Assembly: GCA_951799425.1 (NCBI GenBank) | Contig: OX637396.1 | Location: 41,903,901-41,967,900, forward strand | Length of the DNA stretch: 64,000 nt | From: Ilex aquifolium | Lineage: Eukaryota > Streptophyta > Magnoliopsida > Aquifoliales > Aquifoliaceae | Reading direction: 5' to 3' | Shown here: positions 21,707-35,421 of the stretch, in pieces | Position numbering within the stretch: position 1 is the stretch's first letter | How the letters are laid out: the number at the start of each line of letters is the position of its first letter | The notes under the pieces: model-generated | What the model was told of the DNA's origin: nothing | What the model saw: only the letters and a program-made list of their open reading frames with translations | Database searches by the model: none | Position numbers and translations under genes: made by a program

Positions 21707-24700
21707 ATGGCAATCACTACCCGCTCAATGAGTCAGCAACCGGGAGAAAACAACCAGACTCACCAGGAGGAGGTTCCCCCTCCCATCGTGCCTGGGGAAC
21801 CTTCTACTGTTACTCCCGCCACTGGACAACAACAACTCCTCCAGACTATGCAGCTGTTGGTGAGCCAGAACCAACAGATCATCCAACTCATGCTCTCTCA
21901 AGGAGGAGTCCCACTCCCTCCACCACGAGAAGAACAGCCTGTCCCTTCTGGACGCCAGACTGCCCCCCACCATAATGTACCAGGGCCACATCAAGGAGCC
22001 CCTCTTCCGACAGTCCCTCCTCTACACGCAGGGGGTTCACGCGTTCCCCCTTTGCATGTGCCTGCCCAGGAGGACGCAGGAGAGAGTCAATATGGAGACC
22101 ACGAAAGTCAATACCTGTTGATTAACCATCAAAAGTGCTATTTTATTATATTTAATAATTGGTTAATTGCATATTATTTGTGATTAAATGTGTTAAATTC
22201 CTTGATTTTCTAATTTGATACTTTTTCTAGTTGTTTGGTTTATTTTGCAGGTAAATTGGTTGATTTAAAGTAATAATGGATAATGCAAGTGAAACAATCA
22301 CTAGAGGAAGAATCACAATTGATAAGGATTGAAGAGTCAAGATTGGGATAGGAAGACTTGAAGATAAATCAGAATTTTAATCCTTATAAGAGTTTAAGTG
22401 AGAAGAAAACTCATTTAAAGTTGGATTAGGAAAGTTTCCTAAAAGATAAGGATTTGACACGTATTCAGTATTTCATTCATAACTTTTGACTCCGATATCG
22501 GATTGACCTGATTTTTGTGGGGTTGGAAAGAAGACGTCAAGGGCTACAGAAGTTTATTTCACGAAAATTTCGTGATTCAGTCTCTAAATATGCGAAATTC
22601 AAGCTCGAAATTTGGACAGATTTTGTACCCGCGGGGCCCAAGATTTATGCACGGGATTTAACCTTACAAGACATTTTTTTGGGAAAGGAATTCCTTTCAA
22701 CCTGTACTTAGGATTTATTTTATTATAAATAGAGGCTCTCATCTATTGAGAGAGGAGAATTAGATTAGGATTTAGATTATTTATTCTTTTTTTCCATCTT
22801 TTTATTAGTTCATCATGTCTGGCTAGAAGGCTAAGCTAAGGTTAGGGGAAAACCTCTCAACGGAGTACGGTATTCTTATTGACTCTTGTACTTAAGTATT
22901 TATGTTATTGTGTTAATTTAATCCCAAATCTTTTAGCAAAGTGTTTATGCTGTATAAACTCTTGAGTTGTTGTGCCACGTACATCAATTGCTTGATTTTC
23001 CCTGCGTGTAAATCACTGGTTATTCCACGCTGGAACGATTAACATTATTTCATAAAATAATATGATTGAATGATTATTCAGGTTCCTGGTAGTCTTTTGA
23101 TTATAACCATTGCATTTATCACTTGATTTGTTAATTGGGTTAACTGACATTTAATTCCTCTTTCAAGTCAAGCTTTGAGTCTTTAACTATTATTGTATGA
23201 AGTTGAGAGGGAGTACCTGATGCTCTAGTATTTATTTTATTACTAATTTAATTACCAAAATCACTTTTCCCCAATCAACAACTTTCCAAACAATTCTTTT
23301 TCCTTTCAAATTACTTTTATTGTTTGTGTGATTGTTCCTTGTTACAATTCCTCGTGGGATCGACCTCGGACTTCCGAGAATATATTACTCTGCTCAACCT
23401 GCGCTTGGGTTTACACTTTTAAAGTTGAAGCACCTGTCCAAGGATGTCCCTAATCAGTGGGACGAGAAGATTAGAGAGGTACAAAACCAACTGGGTGATG
23501 CCCTCAATGCTATCAAGGCACAGGCGCCGGAGACCTTGGACTACTTGGTAAGACGTACCGACTCTCCTTTTACTGCTGATATAGTAAATTACCCACTGCC
23601 CTCGAAGTTCAAGATGCCTAACATCGAGATCTTCGACGGCACCAAAGACCCTCTAGACCACTTGGACACCTACAAGTCCCTCATGCAACTCCACAATGTG
23701 CCTGAGGAGATCATGTGCAGAGCTTTCCCTACCACCCTGAAGGGGTCTGCTCGCCAGTGGTTCTCCAAGATGAAGCCCTCCTCCGTCCATTCTTTCGCAG
23801 AGCTTAGCAGGTCTTTCGTCTCCCACTTTATTGGGGGACGCTGTCATCAGAAGTCAGTTACCTACCTGCTCACCATGAAGCAGGACAGGGACGAAAGCCT
23901 CAGAAGCTACCTCGCCCGTTTCAATGACGAGGTCCTCCAGGTCGAGGAGCCAGATGATAAGGTAACCTTAGCTGCCTTCATCGCCGGTCTTCGCACCTCC
24001 AGCTTCATGTTCTCAGTCCTCAAGAAACCACCCTCCAGCATGCCCGAGCTGCTGACCAGAGCACAGAAGTATATGAATGTCGAGGACGTCACTAAGGCCC
24101 GCCGAGGTGAGTCCTCATGAGGAGGGGAGAAAAGGAAGGACAGCCGAGAAGATAGAAGGGAGGCCGAGAACAAGAGAAAGAAGACCGACAGAGTTTCAGT
24201 AAAAGACTGTCTAGGGCCATTGCCCCCGAGAAACCGACAACCATTCACTCCACTCAACGCCTCAGTGGAGCACATCCTGCTCCAGATTCAGGATGACCCA
24301 ACCGTCCGTTGGCCCGGAAAGATGAAGTCTGACCCCAAGCATAGGAACCCCAGTAAATATTGTCGCTTCCACCGCGACCATGGACATGACACGGATGACT
24401 GTTTCCAACTGAAAAAGCAGATTGAGGAACTTATCCAGCGGGGTCATCTCAGACAGTACGTAGCTGGTCGAGGACCAGTTCCCCCGAACGAAGAACGTAA
24501 GCGACAACAGCCCCTCGGTGAGATTCAGACCATCGTCGGAGGGTTAGGAGGAGGAGGTGACTCCAAATCTGCCAGGAAGGTGCACGCCCGTAGAGCCAGA
24601 CAGGCAGAGCCTTATGACTCTCGCCCACTGAAGACCCCCCGACATGGGGAGGAGGAGGTCATCACCTTCTCAGACAGAGATCTTGAAGGGGTCCAAGTCC

Positions 24701-27700
24701 CACACGATGACCCTCTAGTCTTGACTCTGATGATTGCCAACTACCAAGTCAAGAGAGTCCTGGTTGACAGCGGCAGCTCAGCCGACATCCTATTCGTCAC
24801 TGCCTATGACAGCTTTCACCTCGGCAGGGAGAGGCTACAGCCAATCCGTACTCCCTTGGTGGGTTTCTCGGGAGAGAGAGTCCAGCCTTTGGGATCCATC
24901 ACTCTGCCTGTCACAGCAGAGACTGCTCCTAGAAGCTCTACCATAATGGTAAATTTTCTTGTACTTGATTGCCCTTCTGCTTATAATGTAATTCTTGGAC
25001 GTCCTGCTCTCAATGCTTTAAGGGCAGTACCCTCTACCTACCACCTTCTCCTTCGATTCCCAACCTACAATGGGATCGGGGAGATAAGAGGAGATCAGGC
25101 CTCAGCCAGAGAGTGCTACGTGGCCTCTATGAGGGCTAAGAGACCGCACGAGACTCTCCAGATTGAAGTACTCGACCCCAGGGATGATAACACCTTGGAA
25201 AGAGGTGAACCTGCAGAAGAGCTCCAACCAGTAGTACTCGACGACAGCCTTCCAGAGAGGAAGGTCTACATAGGCTCCTCACTCTCCCAGGAGCTGGCAT
25301 CTACCTTAGTAAACTTCCTCAAGCAGAACATAGACGTCTTCGCCTGGTCCCATGAGGACTTGGAGGGCATTGACCCCGAGGTGGCCTCCCACCGACTCAA
25401 CGTTGACCCCAGATACAAGCCTATCCGCCAAAAATTGAGGAGTATGAGCACCGAAAGGGGGCAAGCCATGGAAAAAGAGGTAGACAAGTTGCTGGTAAAT
25501 GGGTCAGTGAGGGAGGTAGCCTACCCAGATTGGCTCTCCAATGTGGTCATGGTAACAAAGAACAATGGGAAGTGGCGCCTGTGCGTGGACTTCACGGAAC
25601 TCAACAAGGCATGTCCCAAAGACAGCTATCCTCTCCCCCGCATCGACCTCCTCATCGATGCCACAGCGGAGCACGAGCTGTTAAGTTTTCTGGATGCCTA
25701 CTCCGGGTACAACCAGATCAGCATGTTTCCCCCTGATCAGGAGAAGACCTCGTTCATCACCCCAAGAGGCACTTACTGTTACAGGGTGATGCCTTTCGGG
25801 CTCAAAAATGCCGGAGCTACATACCAGCGCCTCGTTAACAGGATGTTCGAGAGCCAGATTGGGAAGACCATGGAAGTTTATGTTGACGACATGCTAGTGA
25901 AGAGTATAGTTGCAGTAGACCATGTAGCACACCTCCAGGAGACCTTCAAAGTGTTGAGAGCCTACAGAATGAAGCTGAACCCAGAAAAATGTGCCTTCGG
26001 CGTCAGCTCAGGAAAGTTCTTGGGCTTCATGGTCCACAAAAGGGGAATAGAGGCAAACCCGGACAAAATCAGAGTTGTATTGGAGATGAAGTCTCCTATA
26101 TCCACCAAGGAGGTCCAACGCCTTAATGGAAGAATAGCAGCCCTTAACAGGTTCGTTTCTAAGTCCGCTGATAAATGTCTCCCTTTCTTTAAGATACTCC
26201 GCAGGTCTTTCCAGTGGGGCCCAGACGCTGAGGAAGCCTTCCAGAAGCTCAAAGCCTACCTGGCCACACCACCACTACTCTCCCATGCCGTTCCAGGGGA
26301 GATCCTCTACCTTTACCTCTCCTCCTCGCCCTCTGCTGTCAGCTCTGTCCTTATTAGAGAAGAATGAGGCATCCAGAAGCCCATATACTATGTAAGTAGG
26401 GCATATCTAGGGGCAGATGTAAGGTACTCGGAGTTGGAAAAGTTGGCCTTTGCCCTTATCACCGCCGCAAGACGTTTGCGCCATTACTTTCAGAGCCACA
26501 CCATCAGGGTGGTCACGAATCAACCGCTCAAGGACATATTAGGAAAGCCAGATGTATCCGGCCGGTTACTCAAGTGGGCCGTCGAGTTGAGCGAGTTCGA
26601 TGTGCAGTATCAACCACGATCAGCCGTAAAAGCACAAGCACTCGCAGATTTCGTGGCGGAGTCTACGCCATCACAAGAATCTCAAGGAGAGGTTCTAGAA
26701 GTCCTTACGTCCATACGCTCAGGGCAAACTGACTCCACCTACCAGGAGACTGAATTAGACGCGGCCCTGGGAGGACATAACAGCTCGAAGGAGCAGCAGC
26801 GGGCCAAGCAGCCCAAGGCACCCCCCACCATGACCAGGGCGCCGCCCACCATGGCCTGGGCGCCGCCCCCACCTAGGGCGCCGCCCACCTTGCCCGGGGC
26901 GATGTCCTCTCCTCCTGCCTCGCCCCCCTCTCATCAGGAGTCACCCAATGGCCTATTGCCACCAACCTTCTGGAAGCTTTATGTAGATGGGTCATCCACC
27001 AACGAGGGTGGGGGAGCTGGACTAGTACTGATCAGCCCTCATGGTACTCCGTTGAAGTATGCGTCTCTCTCCATTTTGCCACGTCTAACAATCAGGCCGA
27101 GTACGAGGCCCTCATATCAGGCTTGAGACTGGCATTGGAGATGGAAGCCCTCAACCTTAGGGTCTTCAGTGACTCTCAACTCATAGTCAACCAAGTAAGA
27201 GGAGATTTCGAAGCAAAGGAAGAAAGGATGCAGGAGTACCTCTCAGTGGTACAAGCTCTGCTCACAAAGTTCACCTGTTTCCATATCAATCATGTACCTC
27301 GAGAAGAAAACGTCATGGCCGACGCCCTCGCCAAGTTCGCCTCTGCGAATCTGCTTATGGGCCCGGCACTGACAGGTCACCAGTACGAGCCTAGCATCTT
27401 CAAAACTCAAGAGGGCGATGTCCACTGCACATCCTCGGAATCCAACTGGATGACCCCCATCCGAGTCTACCTTGAGGAGGGCACACTCCCAGACAACCCT
27501 GTGGAAGCCAGAAAGTTGAGAACTAGATCGTCCAGGTACGTCATCCTACAGAATACCCTCTACAAGAAAAGTCATTCTCTCCCACTACTCTGCTGTCTCA
27601 CATCAGAGGAAGCAGATTATGCCATGAGAGAGATTCACGAGGGAATATGTGGAAACCACTCAGGAGGGCGAGCATTGACCCATAAAGCAGTCAGGCAAGG

Positions 27701-28682
27701 ATACTATTGGCCCACCATGATCAAAGAGTCTAAAGACTTTGTCAGGAGGTGTGACAAGTGACAACGCTTCGCCACTGTGTCCAGACAACCACCCGAAGAG
27801 CTCACTACCATTCAGAGCCCATGGCCTTTCTCCATGTGGGGGATCGACATCCTGGGTCCCCTCCCAGTAAGCCGAGGCCAATGCAAATTCGTGGTCATCG
27901 CTATAGACTACTTCACTAAGTGGGCTGAAGCTGAAGCCCTAGCCAGGATCACAGACCATAAAATAAAGGATTTTATATGGAGAAGTCTGGTCTGTCGCCT
28001 TGGAGTACCACACGCAATTGTGAGCGACAACGCCAAGCAGTTTGATAACAGACTACTCAACAATTTTTGTGCAGATCTCCAAATCAAGCAACCCCACTCC
28101 AGCCCCGCCCATCCACAGGCAAACAGCCAAGCGGAGGTCACTGTCAGGACCATACTCCGCAACTTGAAAGCCAGACTCAAAGCCGCGAAAGGGAAATGGG
28201 TAGACGAACTCCCAGGAGTGTTATGGGCCTATCGAACGACACCAAGAAGTCCTACAGGCGAGACACCATTCTCCCTATCCTATGGGATAGAGGCTGTGAT
28301 ACCCGTTGAAATCGGGGTACACTCACTTAGGGTTCAGTTTCATGACCCTACTAGTAACGAAGAAGGTCTCTGCATCAACCTCGACTTGGTAGAGGAGGAA
28401 AGGGAAATAGCCATGCTCAGGAATGCAGAGTACAAGCGTCGCATGACCAAGTACTACAACTCGAGGGTGAAGCCTCGCTCCTTCTTACCCGGAGACTTGG
28501 TCCTAAAAAAGGTCATCCTGGCTACCAAGGACTCCAGGGAAGGAAAGCTGGGACCCAACTGGGAAGGACCCTACACGGTCACAGAGGTAGTGAGACCAGG
28601 TACCTACAGAATCCAGAATTTTGAAGGAAAGGTCCTGGGCCACCCCTGGAATGCAGAACATTTAAAGAAATACTATCAGTAG
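21707..28682 (+). pseudogene. gag-pol region of the Tat element
   Basis: Approximate parts: gag start about 21.7 kb (MAITTRSMSQQPGENN) and gag core about 23.4-24.1 kb (FDGTKDPLDHLDTYK, ARQWFSKM). A knuckle-like CRFHRDHGHDTDDCFQLK lies near 24.36 kb. Protease follows at about 24.7-25.0 kb (VLVDSGSSADIL), then reverse transcriptase at about 25.4-26.2 kb (VYVDDMLVKS). The first RNase H ends near 26.65 kb, then a proline-rich linker. The second, archaeal-type RNase H is at about 26.97-27.35 kb (LYVDGSSTNEGGGAGL). Integrase is at about 27.6-28.7 kb (GIDILGPLP, VSDNAKQFDN, PQANSQAEV). The region is split by an insert at 22118-23431 and is not intact. Confidence 0.88.
22118..23431. mobile_element. 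Solo-LTR-like insert inside the Tat gag region
   Basis: A 1,314-bp non-coding block lies between ACCTG at 22113-22117 and ACCTG at 23432-23436. Its left side reads TTGATTAACCATCAAAAG (TGTTGATT if the shared TG is counted). Its right side carries CGTGGGATCGACCTCGGACT, a string typical of the 3' part of some plant gypsy LTRs. No internal genes are present, so a solo LTR is the best reading. The exact ends are ambiguous by two bases. Confidence 0.6.
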
Positions 28683-28997
28683 CTGGGGGCAGTAGGTCAT
28701 GATTTGGTGTCCACTGTTTAGACTATTTGCCTTTTTACCTTAGTCAATTTCTCATGATTAGTTGATTTTCTCCGAGTATCCATTTTGGACTATGAAATAA
28801 AATTCCTTAGTATTTTCTCAAAAGGTTGTGTTTCATCCAAAATTCTAGAAGTTTTTACAAAAGAGTTAGACATAAGCTGACATTTCATGTAAAGAAGCTT
28901 CTACAAAAAAGTCGGACTATATTTCATTCAAAGTCTAGAAGCTTCTACAAAAAGTTAGACATAGTCCGACGAGCAAAAAGTACAAGGTGCCACACTC

Positions 28998-31900
28998 CTA
29001 CTGACCCTCACTGTCTCCACTCACATAATCACCCTCGTCATCAGACTCAGGGGCCTCATAAGGCTTAAGCTCAGAAAAATCGTTATAAGGATATGCTACT
29101 AATGCCTTCCTCCTAAGCTCCTCATAGCCATCAACAAAAGCACTAGCCCTGGCCCTCTCAGCAGCATCCCTCTGGGCCTCCGCTCTGACAGCTCTCTCAA
29201 GTGCTACTCGAAGGTCAGTCTCAAGCTGAGTAACCTTCGCCTGTGACAGCCTCAACTGCTCAGCAGCACTCTCTCGCGTCTGCCGCTCGAGCTCTAGTTG
29301 CTTCTCGACATCCTCTCGCGTCTGTCGAGCTAGCTCCACGGCATTCTCCCGTGCCTGCCGCTCATGCCGAAGCTGATCCTCGGCAGTCTCACGCGCCTGC
29401 CTCTCCATCACTCGACCTTGGACTGCATCCCCGATAGTCAGAGTGTGGTTGAAGAGGTAAGGCAAGGTAGCAGCCACCCGTTGACATTCAAAGATAAAAA
29501 AAGAAAGATGAAGAACTAGGCCAAAGTATACAGAAGAAAGCCATATACAAAGCAGGAATGTAAGGCATACCACAGCGAAGCCTTCTACGGCGGCGTTGAC
29601 CACTCCCTGTGGACCTAGGGAGGCAATCTCTCGAGCTTCAGCACCGGTCACAAAGGTACAAAATCTCTCCTTTGCCAACTCCACATCACGAAGCAAGGAC
29701 GACGAGGCAACTCCCTGAGAAATGCGTGTAAGTGGACCTTTCGTCCTAGTAGAGCATGGCGCCGGAACCTCGGCCTCAGCTGCGCTAGGACCACCCCTCG
29801 GAGGTGACGAAATATCAGCCAGAGTGGGAGGAGGAGCTTCGCCGGGCTCTGCCTCCGTAGGGCCACCCAAGCTAAGGGCATCGGTCCTCGCCCTCTTGGG
29901 GGCAGGAGGAGAAGGAGAAGGAACTGTCCTGGAGACACACACTTCTTCCACAAAAGACCTGACAAGTGGAGGGCCTAGAAAAAAAAAAAAAAAACAGCGT
30001 AAGCCAATGGATCCTACCACACAGTCTATCCAAGGGGACTAGTTGATGGTCAAATACCTTTCTTCTTCGGTCTCAAGGAGGCTGTGGAACAACCAACTGC
30101 TGACATAATCTCGAAGTGCTCCCTAGTTGGGTTGTTAACTGTGAGACCCGATCATGCATTGCATGCATATTAGCATAATTTTATGGGCTAAATTGTAATT
30201 ATGTGAAATTATTAAAGGGTTAATTAAATTTAATTTTTCATAGCCATGATATATGTGAGCATACATTGGGTAGGTGGACCCCGTTAGTGATGTATTAGTG
30301 AGACCTATTTATAGAAATTTCATGTGTGAAAATATTAGTGGGTCAATTTCGAAATCACTTAAGAACTTGGGGGGGGAGGCAAACATAATTACCAAAAAGG
30401 ATGAGTCATCCTTACATGTGTAACATTATAAAGTGTGTGTGTTTAAACAAAGGCCAAGTGTATGTGTGTGTGTGCCGTGTGTGTGTGTGTATTATAAAGT
30501 GAAGAAGTGTGTGTGTTTATAACAAAAACCAGTGTGTGTGTGTGTGTGTTCTTCTTGGTTGAAACCGTGAGTGAGGGAGTGTAAAAGAGGGAGAAGAAAA
30601 TATGTATGTATATGGGTCTACTTGAGCCAAAGAGCAAGGAGGAAGAGGGGGAAAGAGAAATCAAGGTATGTGAGATTAAATTTAAGCATGAGTTGTGATT
30701 AATTTTAGTATATATGTATTTGTATATGTGTGAGTTGTTTTAACATGTTTTAAATTAGTGGCTATTTTAATTTAGTTCATGGACTGTTTTGGTTAAAATT
30801 AATGGGCTGTTTTATTTTAAGTTTAAAACAGATTTTATTAAGGGTGTTAAACAAAATTTAGGGGCTATTAAAAATGGGTTTTAAATGGGTATTCAATCGG
30901 ATGCGAGAAAAGTGTAGAAAATGACCCTTTGAGATGTTCGGGATACTTTTCGTGGACTAGATTGGAATCAAAATTATGGGAGTGAAATTGAGGGTTTAAG
31001 GGTTCACATGATTTAATGAGTGTATGAGTTTAAGTGTGATTATTTTAAAAGAAATATTAGTGGATAATCTCTAAAATTAATGAATTTTATGTTGTAGGAA
31101 AATTTGGGTTGAGTAGATTATTTTATTCGGCACAAGTAGACATATTTAATCGAATCGAATGGATTAATTTACCCAGTTGAATAGGTTGTTATACTCTAGG
31201 CGAGTAGATTATTTTAAGTAGATTACTTCAATTGGTTCGAGTTGATTATTTTAATTAGTTCGAGTTGATTATTTTAATTGAGATTTTGAGGCAATTATCA
31301 AGGATTTGTAGAACATATTATGATTTATTTCTAGTTAGGAAATTACTCTATAATAGTGAAGTTAGTCTCTTTATATAATTAACGTGAAAATAATTTAAAT
31401 ACTTAAAATATTAATAGCTATCCACTTGAGCTTAGGAAAGAGATTGATCGGGTCTTATAACATATAAATTATGTTGGAGTAAGTGTGAGTATGCACATAT
31501 AAATTAAGTATTTAGGACATTAACGGATACGTGTAAAATACTTGAACGAAATTATAATTATATGTGTGGTAGGGTCAGAAATATCTACATCAAGGAACGT
31601 CTCGCTAAAGGACCCGGCAGAAGGAATCGACATGGATGTAGATTTTTACTCGAGGTAGGTGCACTATCCTACAACTTTTTGTGATAATTTATTAGACTTT
31701 TAAACATATGTTTTTACTATGGTTATTGTTGGGACTAATTACTTGATCGGGGACACACGGTACATTACGAGAGTCGTTTAAATGACGAGAGAGGATTATG
31801 TGATTTCAGTGGTCTAAGTAACATGAAGTATTTTTATGGCTTGAGTTGTTTATGTGACGGGATTTGATTATGTGGTGGAGTCGTCTAAGTAACGTGATCA

Positions 31901-34141
31901 AAAACTCTCTGTGATGTGGGTCATCTGAAGGAAAACCATTAATGTGGTTTGGGTTGTCCCACTGATGAATGATATCTATGAGGTGTTACAAGCTTGCGAT
32001 ACATGTGGTCTATGTGGCGCAAGAATTTGCACAACTAAATATAGCATGTGTGGCGGTTGTTGTTTACAAGGCAATTAGTTTGTGCGCGTGTGGGGTATTC
32101 TTTGTGAGGAATAATTTAATTATTTGGAAGTAAATATATGTGCTGTATATTTTGTCGATGTGATATATACAGGTTATGCCTATGCGATGTAAACAAATGT
32201 GTATGAGGTGAAGTGTAATTTGAAAGTAAGTATCTAATTCGTGGTTAAGGTTGTTTCTAAATAAATAAAAAAAAAGTTTCATTTATCACTTGTTGTGCTC
32301 TTAAATATTAATTGCATCTTTGCTTTTACTAATAATCTTAATGACTTTTCAGGAAAAACCATAAAGACGTGAGGAGTCCACTGCCGAGTCTAGAGGGTCG
32401 ATTGGGATGTCATCATGGGATTCATTTTAATATGACCTTTAAATTTAAATTGTATTATTCTATGTCATATTCTTGAGATCAATATTACGGTATGTAAATA
32501 AGCAGAGCTCATGGCAAGCCGTACCACTACGGGATTATATGATTTTTTTTATATAGATGCTTATTTTTACATAAAGAAATGTGTATAACAATAATAAGCA
32601 GGGATTACAGATATTGTACCTCGGGTTGGGGTGTTACATTAACGACCATCTCAAGTAGCCCCTTCTGGTCATCGGTGAGGGTCGGCGGAGCTGCAAGAGA
32701 ACAGTCATCGTAAGAATAAGCACATGGTTGCACTTGACAATCAAAGCAGAAGTCAAAAGTTAGAATCCTTACCCTGCTTAGTTTCTGGAATCGTACTCCA
32801 ACGGGTAGGCACCTTGGCGCGATCAGACTCGGAGGCCCACTCACCCCCAACAAAAAAGAACTTCTTTTTCCAATTGTGATGATTGGAGGTGAGCCCAGTG
32901 ATAAACTTCCTCTTCCCCAACCTTGGGGAAAACCGATACCACCCCTGGTGTGGAACGGGGTTCTCCAGAAGTGTATAGGTAACAAAGAACTCCTCGAATG
33001 GTGGAGGGGCACTAGCTCCGTGTGTCAACCGCCACAATGCAAAGAAAGCTGATAAAACTCTCCAACCATTCGGAGCCAGCTTCCCGGGAACTAATGAAAG
33101 ATGCTCCAAGACTCGACATATGGGCCCGGGAATCGGGAACCTCAGACCCGCCTCTAAGGCCCCCTCATAAAGTACTATATCATCCGGAGAATCGCAGCAA
33201 GCTGACTCATCAGCCTCCGCATGACGGCACAATACCGAGGGAGGAATACGATACAAGGAAACTAACTCCAAAATATCTTCGTCAAGCTTAAAATAGCTAA
33301 AGAGAGAAGCTACCTTAGAACGACTGCCTCTGTCATCAATCGGACCTTCCTCAGGATCCTTGGCAGTCTCCTGCCCATCTGGGTAAAGATTCATCAAAGA
33401 AAAAAAATTACATTCTGATTAAAAAGAATACCCATACCAATGAAAAAGAAAATGAGGTACCGGGAACCTACCTTGAGAGCCAGGACCATCCGCGTCGTTG
33501 ATCGGTCGCTTCCTGGACTTGAGAGGAGGAGACTGAACCATGCCTGGGGCGCCGTCCAACGCATCCTGGGCGTCTCCTGAAGTACCTGTGGCACCACCCA
33601 GTCCAAAACGGACGTCCTCTGCGCCTCTTGGAGATGCACCCCGCTGCTTGCCTAGGCGTAGGGTCCCTCTAGATACGCCAAAAGGATTATCTGAAATCCT
33701 CGTGCTCACGCCTGACCCCCCACAAATGGTACCAAAGGGTCTCTCATTGGTCACCGGCACTGCACCAAAACCACCGCGAGGAATAGAGCCCAAACCTCCG
33801 AAGCCCAAAGAGGAGCCGCCCAAGCCCGTGGACCTGCCCAGAGCATGGGCGCCGCCCATGGAAGATCCTCCATCTCCCCCTTTGCCGCTGCCTGTACCGA
33901 GAGAAATGCTGCCATCCCACGTCGCGCCAAAGGTCTTCAAGACAGCCGTATGATCACCGCCTGCCGCAACACCATGGGCGCCGCCTAGGCCAGGCTCCCC
34001 AGCGCCGTTTCCTTCGGTGTTCTCCCCGAGAGTTGAGCACGCACCTCCTGTCGCAGCACCATGGGCGCCGCCCAGGCGGGGCTCCCTATGGGCGCCGCCC
34101 CCTTCGTTGTCCTCTCCAAGATTTGAGCGCCTAGTTTTCAT
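28998..34141 (-). pseudogene. Antisense ORF region of the Tat element
   Basis: Three minus-strand coding segments lie between integrase and the 3' LTR, reading from about 34.14 kb down to 29.0 kb. They are a Gly-rich segment, a globular segment (RIPPSVLCRHAEADE, GLRFPIPGPICRVLEHL, PNGWRVLSAFFALW) and a segment with a Pro-rich start followed by an Arg/Glu coiled coil (RQARETAEDQLRHERQ) and an acidic tail. The globular part resembles the plant transposon-associated proteins found antisense in Tat relatives; their role is unknown. A 2.5-kb solo LTR interrupts the region. Splicing may be used but was not modelled. Confidence 0.65.
30140..32638. mobile_element. 2.5-kb solo LTR nested in the Tat element
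   Basis: Starts TGTGAGACCCG and ends TTGGGGTGTTACA, between TTAAC copies at 30135-30139 and 32639-32643. It is non-coding and contains (GT)n stretches at about 30435-30550 and repeated GTCTAAGT-type phrases near 31.8-31.9 kb. The size and the TGTGAG...TTACA ends fit a large chromovirus-type gypsy LTR (Tekay/Del-like, inferred). It is younger than the Tat insertion it interrupts. Confidence 0.85.
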
Positions 34142-34575
34142 GTGTTTCAGAGAGAGAAATGGATGAGATGGGAATGAGAAAGGAATGTGAACAGTGAACT
34201 TGAAGAGCTCCTTAAATAGAGAAGGAGTGCCTTGGAGCTTCTTGGGGAAGCCTAACTAAGCTTCTTGAGGAAGCCAAGTTGGTTTAGCTCCTTGGGTAAA
34301 CTCAGAAGAACACCCCTTGAGAAAAGTTTCAAGAAATGGGTAAAGATGAAGACAATGGAATAGTAATCTCTATTTATAGAGGGACAGAAAAAATATATAT
34401 GTACATATTTTTCGGTACCGGGAAGTTCAGCAAAGTCCCTAAACAGCGAGTCCCCGGGGATCAAAGGATGCCGGGAATGGCAAGGAAAATCCCGTTTCAC
34501 CCGAACGGAGATGAAGCACATGCCCTCGACCCTTGCTTTTCGAAAAAATCAAAGGCTCGGGGCATGGGGGGCAAA

Positions 34576-35421
34576 TGACGAGTCAGAATTCCACTGGGCC
34601 AAAGCCCAGCTCAAGTGAACTGAGGAAGCCCAAAGAGACTCCCAAATCAGAGATGGGTCAACCCGTTGCAAGCCCAATGCACCAAAACACTAGAAGATAA
34701 GCTCCAGGACACCCAGGACCCAAGTGGGCGCCACCCACCTAGCCCTCACTGGGCGCCGCCCACCTAGCTCCATTGGGCGCCGCCCAGTGCAGGGCCCTCC
34801 TGGTCCGTCCTGCTTCGTCTCCTTTCACTTCAGTACGAGCCCAAATGAAATTCGGGTCCAATCTCAAGATCAGGGATGAGCCCAGTCCAGCTCAGGACTT
34901 CTTCCGACTGAATAGGAGCACGAGGAAGAGAATACCGGGATGAAGATTGAGAAGATCGAGTCCTACCTAAATAGAACCTTCCAAAATGGTAGAGTCCTAC
35001 CATAACTATACTTACTAAATTATAGTGACCGCCTCACCGCCTCTCTCAACCTATATAAATGTAAGTCCTCTCCATATGAAGGGGACACCTTGAAACCTCT
35101 GCACACCTTGAAAACCTCTGCACGCCTTCAAACCCCTACACTTACCCTCCTACACACTGCTCTCTCTCTCTAGAAGCACTGTAACTCCGATATACACCGT
35201 CCGGTGACTCTTATTCATCAATAAAGAACACCGTCCATCGCTGCCATTCCAGAGAGTGGACGTAGGTCATCCAAGACCGAACCCTATAAATCTCTTGTGT
35301 TGATCCGTTATTTATTGTTTTACTCTTGATTGCCCTTAATTACTAATTAATTGCTCATTAATCACACCCGTTGATATTCTTGACTGTTGATCTTGCACGG
35401 AGACCGATTTGTGCATCATCA
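34576..35421 (+). repeat. 3' LTR of the Tat element
   Basis: Same ends as the 5' LTR. About twenty substitutions and a few short indels were counted by eye, most of the length change falling in the GGGCGCCGCCCA motif cluster (about 34725-34790). Confidence 0.93.

Larger units (their letters stand above)
20818..35421 (+). mobile_element. Ty3/gypsy retrotransposon, Tat type, with nested inserts
   Basis: A 14.6-kb LTR fossil between exact 5-bp copies GGGTT (20813-20817 and 35422-35426). It has LTRs of 838 and 846 bp, a primer-binding site TTTGGTGCCGTCTGTGGGAA just inside the left LTR and a purine tract GGGCATGGGGGGCAAA before the right LTR. Parts in order: gag, protease, reverse transcriptase, RNase H, a second RNase H, integrase, then a region of antisense ORFs. 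Dual RNase H and an antisense ORF after pol are features of the Tat lineage. It is broken in several places and carries two other inserts. The LTRs differ by roughly 2-3 % by eye, suggesting an age of about one to two million years at usual plant rates (inference). Confidence 0.92.
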
